DNA of 64,000 bases from Hymenobacter wooponensis (lineage in GTDB: Bacteria > Bacteroidota > Bacteroidia > Cytophagales > Hymenobacteraceae). The notes under the pieces are model-generated. The model worked only from the letters and a program-made list of their open reading frames with translations. It had not been told where the DNA came from and did no database searches. A program made the position numbers and the translations under genes. The stretch spans positions 310,001-374,000 of the forward strand of contig NZ_SRKZ01000001.1 in NCBI RefSeq assembly GCF_004745865.1, written 5' to 3'. Shown here in pieces: positions 62,354 through 64,000 of this stretch. Each line of letters opens with the position of its first letter. Positions within the stretch are counted from its first letter, which is position 1.

Positions 62354-62788
62354 CTACTCCTGCACCGGCACAGAGGCTGGTATAGTCTGCCGCAGCCAGT
62401 CGCTGCTAAACATGAAACGCACGGAGTAGCCGCCGCAGTCGATGTCGGTGCTGTAGCTGGTGACCCAGAGAAACTTCTGCGCTCGTATTGGCCCAAACGC
62501 TGCCCAGGGAACAAACAGTGGTGGGTGGCCTAGGAAGAAGATTTTCCAGGTAGTAAGCCACAAGCCCTGTGAGGTTGCCCCAGCCCGCACTGAGTTTTTA
62601 TAATTGGCCAAGCCAATGCGCACGTGGGCCAGTAAAGTCCGCTCAACGGTGGCCGGTACTGTTTCTACGGCGTACTGCTTGGCCAGGCGGTGCCACCCCA
62701 TCCGGGACACCATAAAGCTTATCAAGCTGAACAGACCCGCAAAAAAGGGAAGAAACAACAGGGGCAACCAGGGCACAAGGGGATGCAT
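62354..62788 (-). CDS. Hypothetical membrane protein
   Basis: The 144-residue product has one strong N-terminal hydrophobic segment (WLPLLFLPFFAGLFSLISFM) and a globular remainder with WLTTWKIFFLGHPPLFVPWA, FGPIRAQKFLWVTSYSTDID and YSVRFMFSSDWLRQTIP. The LWLTTWKIFFLGHPPLFVPW pattern looks like a bacterial PH-like (bPH) strand pair, but the assignment is weak. It could be a membrane-associated domain of unknown role. No neighbour suggests a function. Confidence 0.45.
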   Translation of the reverse strand: MHPLVPWLPLLFLPFFAGLFSLISFMVSRMGWHRLAKQYAVETVPATVERTLLAHVRIGLANYKNSVRAGATSQGLWLTTWKIFFLGHPPLFVPWAAFGPIRAQKFLWVTSYSTDIDCGGYSVRFMFSSDWLRQTIPASVPVQE

Positions 62789-62900
62789 ACTCCAGCATAC
62801 GCGCTTAGCGAGTGGGAGTTGAACGTAAACAGTACTGGCCTAGCTCTGCTGATTCCTAAGTAATAGCCCTAGAGTAACCCTAAGCATTTTTTATACAACT

Positions 62901-62978
62901 GCTTCTGGTTGACACGCAACGCGCCGCTCAAGTATTTGAGAGCGGCGTGTCATCTGGGCAGTGTTTAAAACCAGAAGC
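62901..62978. repeat. Nested palindromic structure
   Basis: The outer arms GCTTCTGGTT (62901-62910) and AACCAGAAGC (62969-62978) are perfect complements. Between them a second inverted repeat pairs CGCCGCTC (near 62922-62929) with GAGCGGCG (near 62939-62947 with a small offset), flanked by GACACG/CGTGTC. The region can form a stacked or cruciform hairpin. It lies 31 bases beyond the GNAT stop on the minus strand and may terminate that gene. Confidence 0.6.
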
Positions 62979-63008
62979 TTCTTGGTTTGGCACTTCCTGC
63001 CTGCTGCC

Positions 63009-63338
63009 TCAGTGCGATTGGGACTGCTGAAACCAGCGCAGGTAACTCGGGGCCACCAGCCGCTGCCACTCCGGATGCCGCTTCAGGTAGGCCGTTACGA
63101 AGGGGCACAGCGGAATCAGTTGCCGCTGCCGCTGCTCAATTTCGGCTAGTACTTTTTCCACTAGGGCCGTACCTACCCCCTGCCCTTCCAGCTGCGCCGG
63201 CACCTCCGTATGAAACAGGGCCAACGCCTCTTCCCTCTCACCATATTCCATAAAGGCGGTAGAGTGGTTCACGGTCAGCTCGAAGCGGTGGCTGCCGCTA
63301 TTGTTGATGAGCGGCAGGTCTTGGAGTTCAGGTTTCAT
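63009..63338 (-). CDS. Small GNAT-type N-acetyltransferase (YjdJ-like)
   Basis: The 109-residue protein contains only the core GNAT fold of the YjdJ branch: HRFELTVNHSTAFMEYGERE (beta-2/3), LALFHTEVPAQLEGQGVGTA (beta-4 and the acetyl-CoA loop QGVGTALV), LVEKVLAEIEQRQRQLIP and LCPFVTAYLKRHPEWQRLVA. The last part, CPFVxxYLKRHPE, is the family signature. The substrate is unknown. It is an unusually short but complete member. The structured repeat after its stop may end transcription. Confidence 0.88.
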   Translation of the reverse strand: MKPELQDLPLINNSGSHRFELTVNHSTAFMEYGEREEALALFHTEVPAQLEGQGVGTALVEKVLAEIEQRQRQLIPLCPFVTAYLKRHPEWQRLVAPSYLRWFQQSQSH

Positions 63339-63483
63339 GGCAGGTAGTGTACTAGGCGTATAAGCAGCTGTGGAAGCATTAGGCCTGGCTGGCCTAGGCA
63401 GTGACCCTCGGTAGGGTTTCTACCTAGGCCGGACCGGTGCCCTAAACATAGCACCTACCGCGCTAATACAGCTTTCTTGCGTG

Positions 63484-63765
63484 CTAGGCCACACTACTTG
63501 GTGACGGATGATCTTTGAGCAGCCCCATCTGAAACGGTGAGGGCAAGGGCTGCAGGCCGTCCGGGGTTAGCACAGTGCAACCGCCGCCGATGTGAAAGAT
63601 AATCTCCGCGTCGCCATCGGGCGTCACCTCAAATTGCTGTGGCTGCTCGAAGGAGCCCGAGTTGATGTACCAAACATCCCGCACCATATCCCGCAGCTCT
63701 TCTGGCAGTTCAATTTCTTGGTGGTGCCTAGCTACAGCAGGGTGTTTGACGAGCCAACAAACCAA
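63484..63765 (-). pseudogene. Fragment of an AraC-family regulator (N-terminal domain only)
   Basis: Residues from about 14 (HHQEIELPEELRDMVRDVWY, then FEVTPDGDAEIIFHIGGGCT) match the N-terminal sensor domain of AraC-type regulators (DUF6597-like). The frame ends at HPSPSSVA with a TAG inside GGCCTAG, far short of the ~270 residues of the family, and no helix-turn-helix follows. The only start codon (TTG 63765) lies inside the end of the neighbouring monooxygenase frame, so the proper start also seems lost. This looks like a remnant of a deletion or recombination. Confidence 0.6.
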
Positions 63766-64000
63766 CGCACCGCCACCTGCCGGATTGCCTGCGCATCAGG
63801 TGCACCGTCCGTCGCCCACGCCACAAACCCATCAGGGCGAATGAGCAGGGCATTCAAGCCCAGTGGCTGCTGGGGCTTAGCGGTCACGTATTTCAACCGA
63901 GGGCCGTATTCTTCGCTCAGCATTTGTAGGGCCACATTCCCATCGAAATCCAGCAAAATTCCCCTGCCGTCGCACAGCAGTTCACCCAGCGTTGAGCCGT
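63732..64000 (-). CDS. C-terminal end of an FAD-dependent aromatic monooxygenase
   Basis: The frame is open to the right window edge and ends with TAG at 63734-63732. It reads GSTLGELLCDGRGILLDFDG, then KPQQPLGLNALLIRPDGFVA, WATDGAPDAQAIRQVAVRWF. The 'LLxRPDGxVAW' motif with following helix is the thioredoxin-like C-terminal domain of phenol-hydroxylase-type flavin monooxygenases. Only this end is visible. The final VGSSNTLL is not typical and overlaps the AraC fragment by 34 bases, suggesting that the end was altered at the junction. Confidence 0.7.
   Translation of the reverse strand, partial: GSTLGELLCDGRGILLDFDGNVALQMLSEEYGPRLKYVTAKPQQPLGLNALLIRPDGFVAWATDGAPDAQAIRQVAVRWFVGSSNTLL

Overview
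The window reads as a chromosomal segment of a Hymenobacter-like member of the Bacteroidota (order Cytophagales). This is inferred from a type IX secretion (T9SS) C-terminal sorting domain, Bacteroidota-type promoter words (TAnnTTTG), a TPR histidine kinase, an anti-sigma/outer-membrane-barrel protein beside a sigma factor, and general protein style. Intergenic regions near the left end are AT-rich. The 7-mer GGCCTAG/CTAGGCC is strongly over-represented across the window. I see no insertion sequence, prophage, CRISPR array, rRNA operon or replication origin. One tRNA gene, tRNA-Ser(GGA), is present.

Layout. 1-12.6 kb: the start of a DUF1080 protein, then two paralogous secreted parallel beta-helix proteins (only the first keeps its T9SS domain) flanking nhaA, a fasciclin protein and a GerW/YtfJ-like protein. 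These are followed by two small glyoxalase-fold-like paralogues with identical C-termini and a TPR sensor histidine kinase. 12.6-16.6 kb: a conserved hypothetical, tRNA-Ser, type I asparaginase and a TatD nuclease. 16.6-25.3 kb: an exopolysaccharide/O-antigen locus (two glycosyltransferases, a polysaccharide deacetylase, an FkbM methyltransferase, a Wzx-type flippase, a Wzz-like chain-length protein and an O-antigen ligase), with the flippase and Wzz genes divergent from a shared promoter region. 25.3-34 kb: a DinB gene broken by an amber codon, a GAF-SpoIIE phosphatase, an OppC permease with a small partner, cytochrome c, a second GT2/YbhN-like pair, ruvC and a secreted hypothetical.

34-41 kb: PhzF, then a sigma factor, an anti-sigma/outer-membrane protein and a lipoprotein in one operon, then hutI and a methyltransferase. 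41.2-43 kb: a 2'-5' RNA ligase-like protein convergent with an overlapping pair encoding a P-loop (polynucleotide-kinase-like) protein and a Thg1-type 3'-5' RNA polymerase. This is the most suggestive candidate for an RNA-repair module. 43-53 kb: a stand-alone BLUF photoreceptor, nicotinamidase, MscS channel, GNAT, a spore-photoproduct-lyase homologue with all catalytic cysteines, an SDR, malate:quinone oxidoreductase, a CtlX-type hydrolase and a cold-shock protein. 53-64 kb: an SH3 lipoprotein, MDR oxidoreductase, MFS transporter, DUF2158 protein, GH43 glycosidase, an SDR with an AraC regulator, a DUF1624 membrane protein, small hypotheticals and a GNAT. The right edge is a scarred junction between an AraC fragment and a flavin monooxygenase C-terminus.

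Most of the window is housekeeping and envelope biology. Calls rest on motifs read by eye; no database search was possible.
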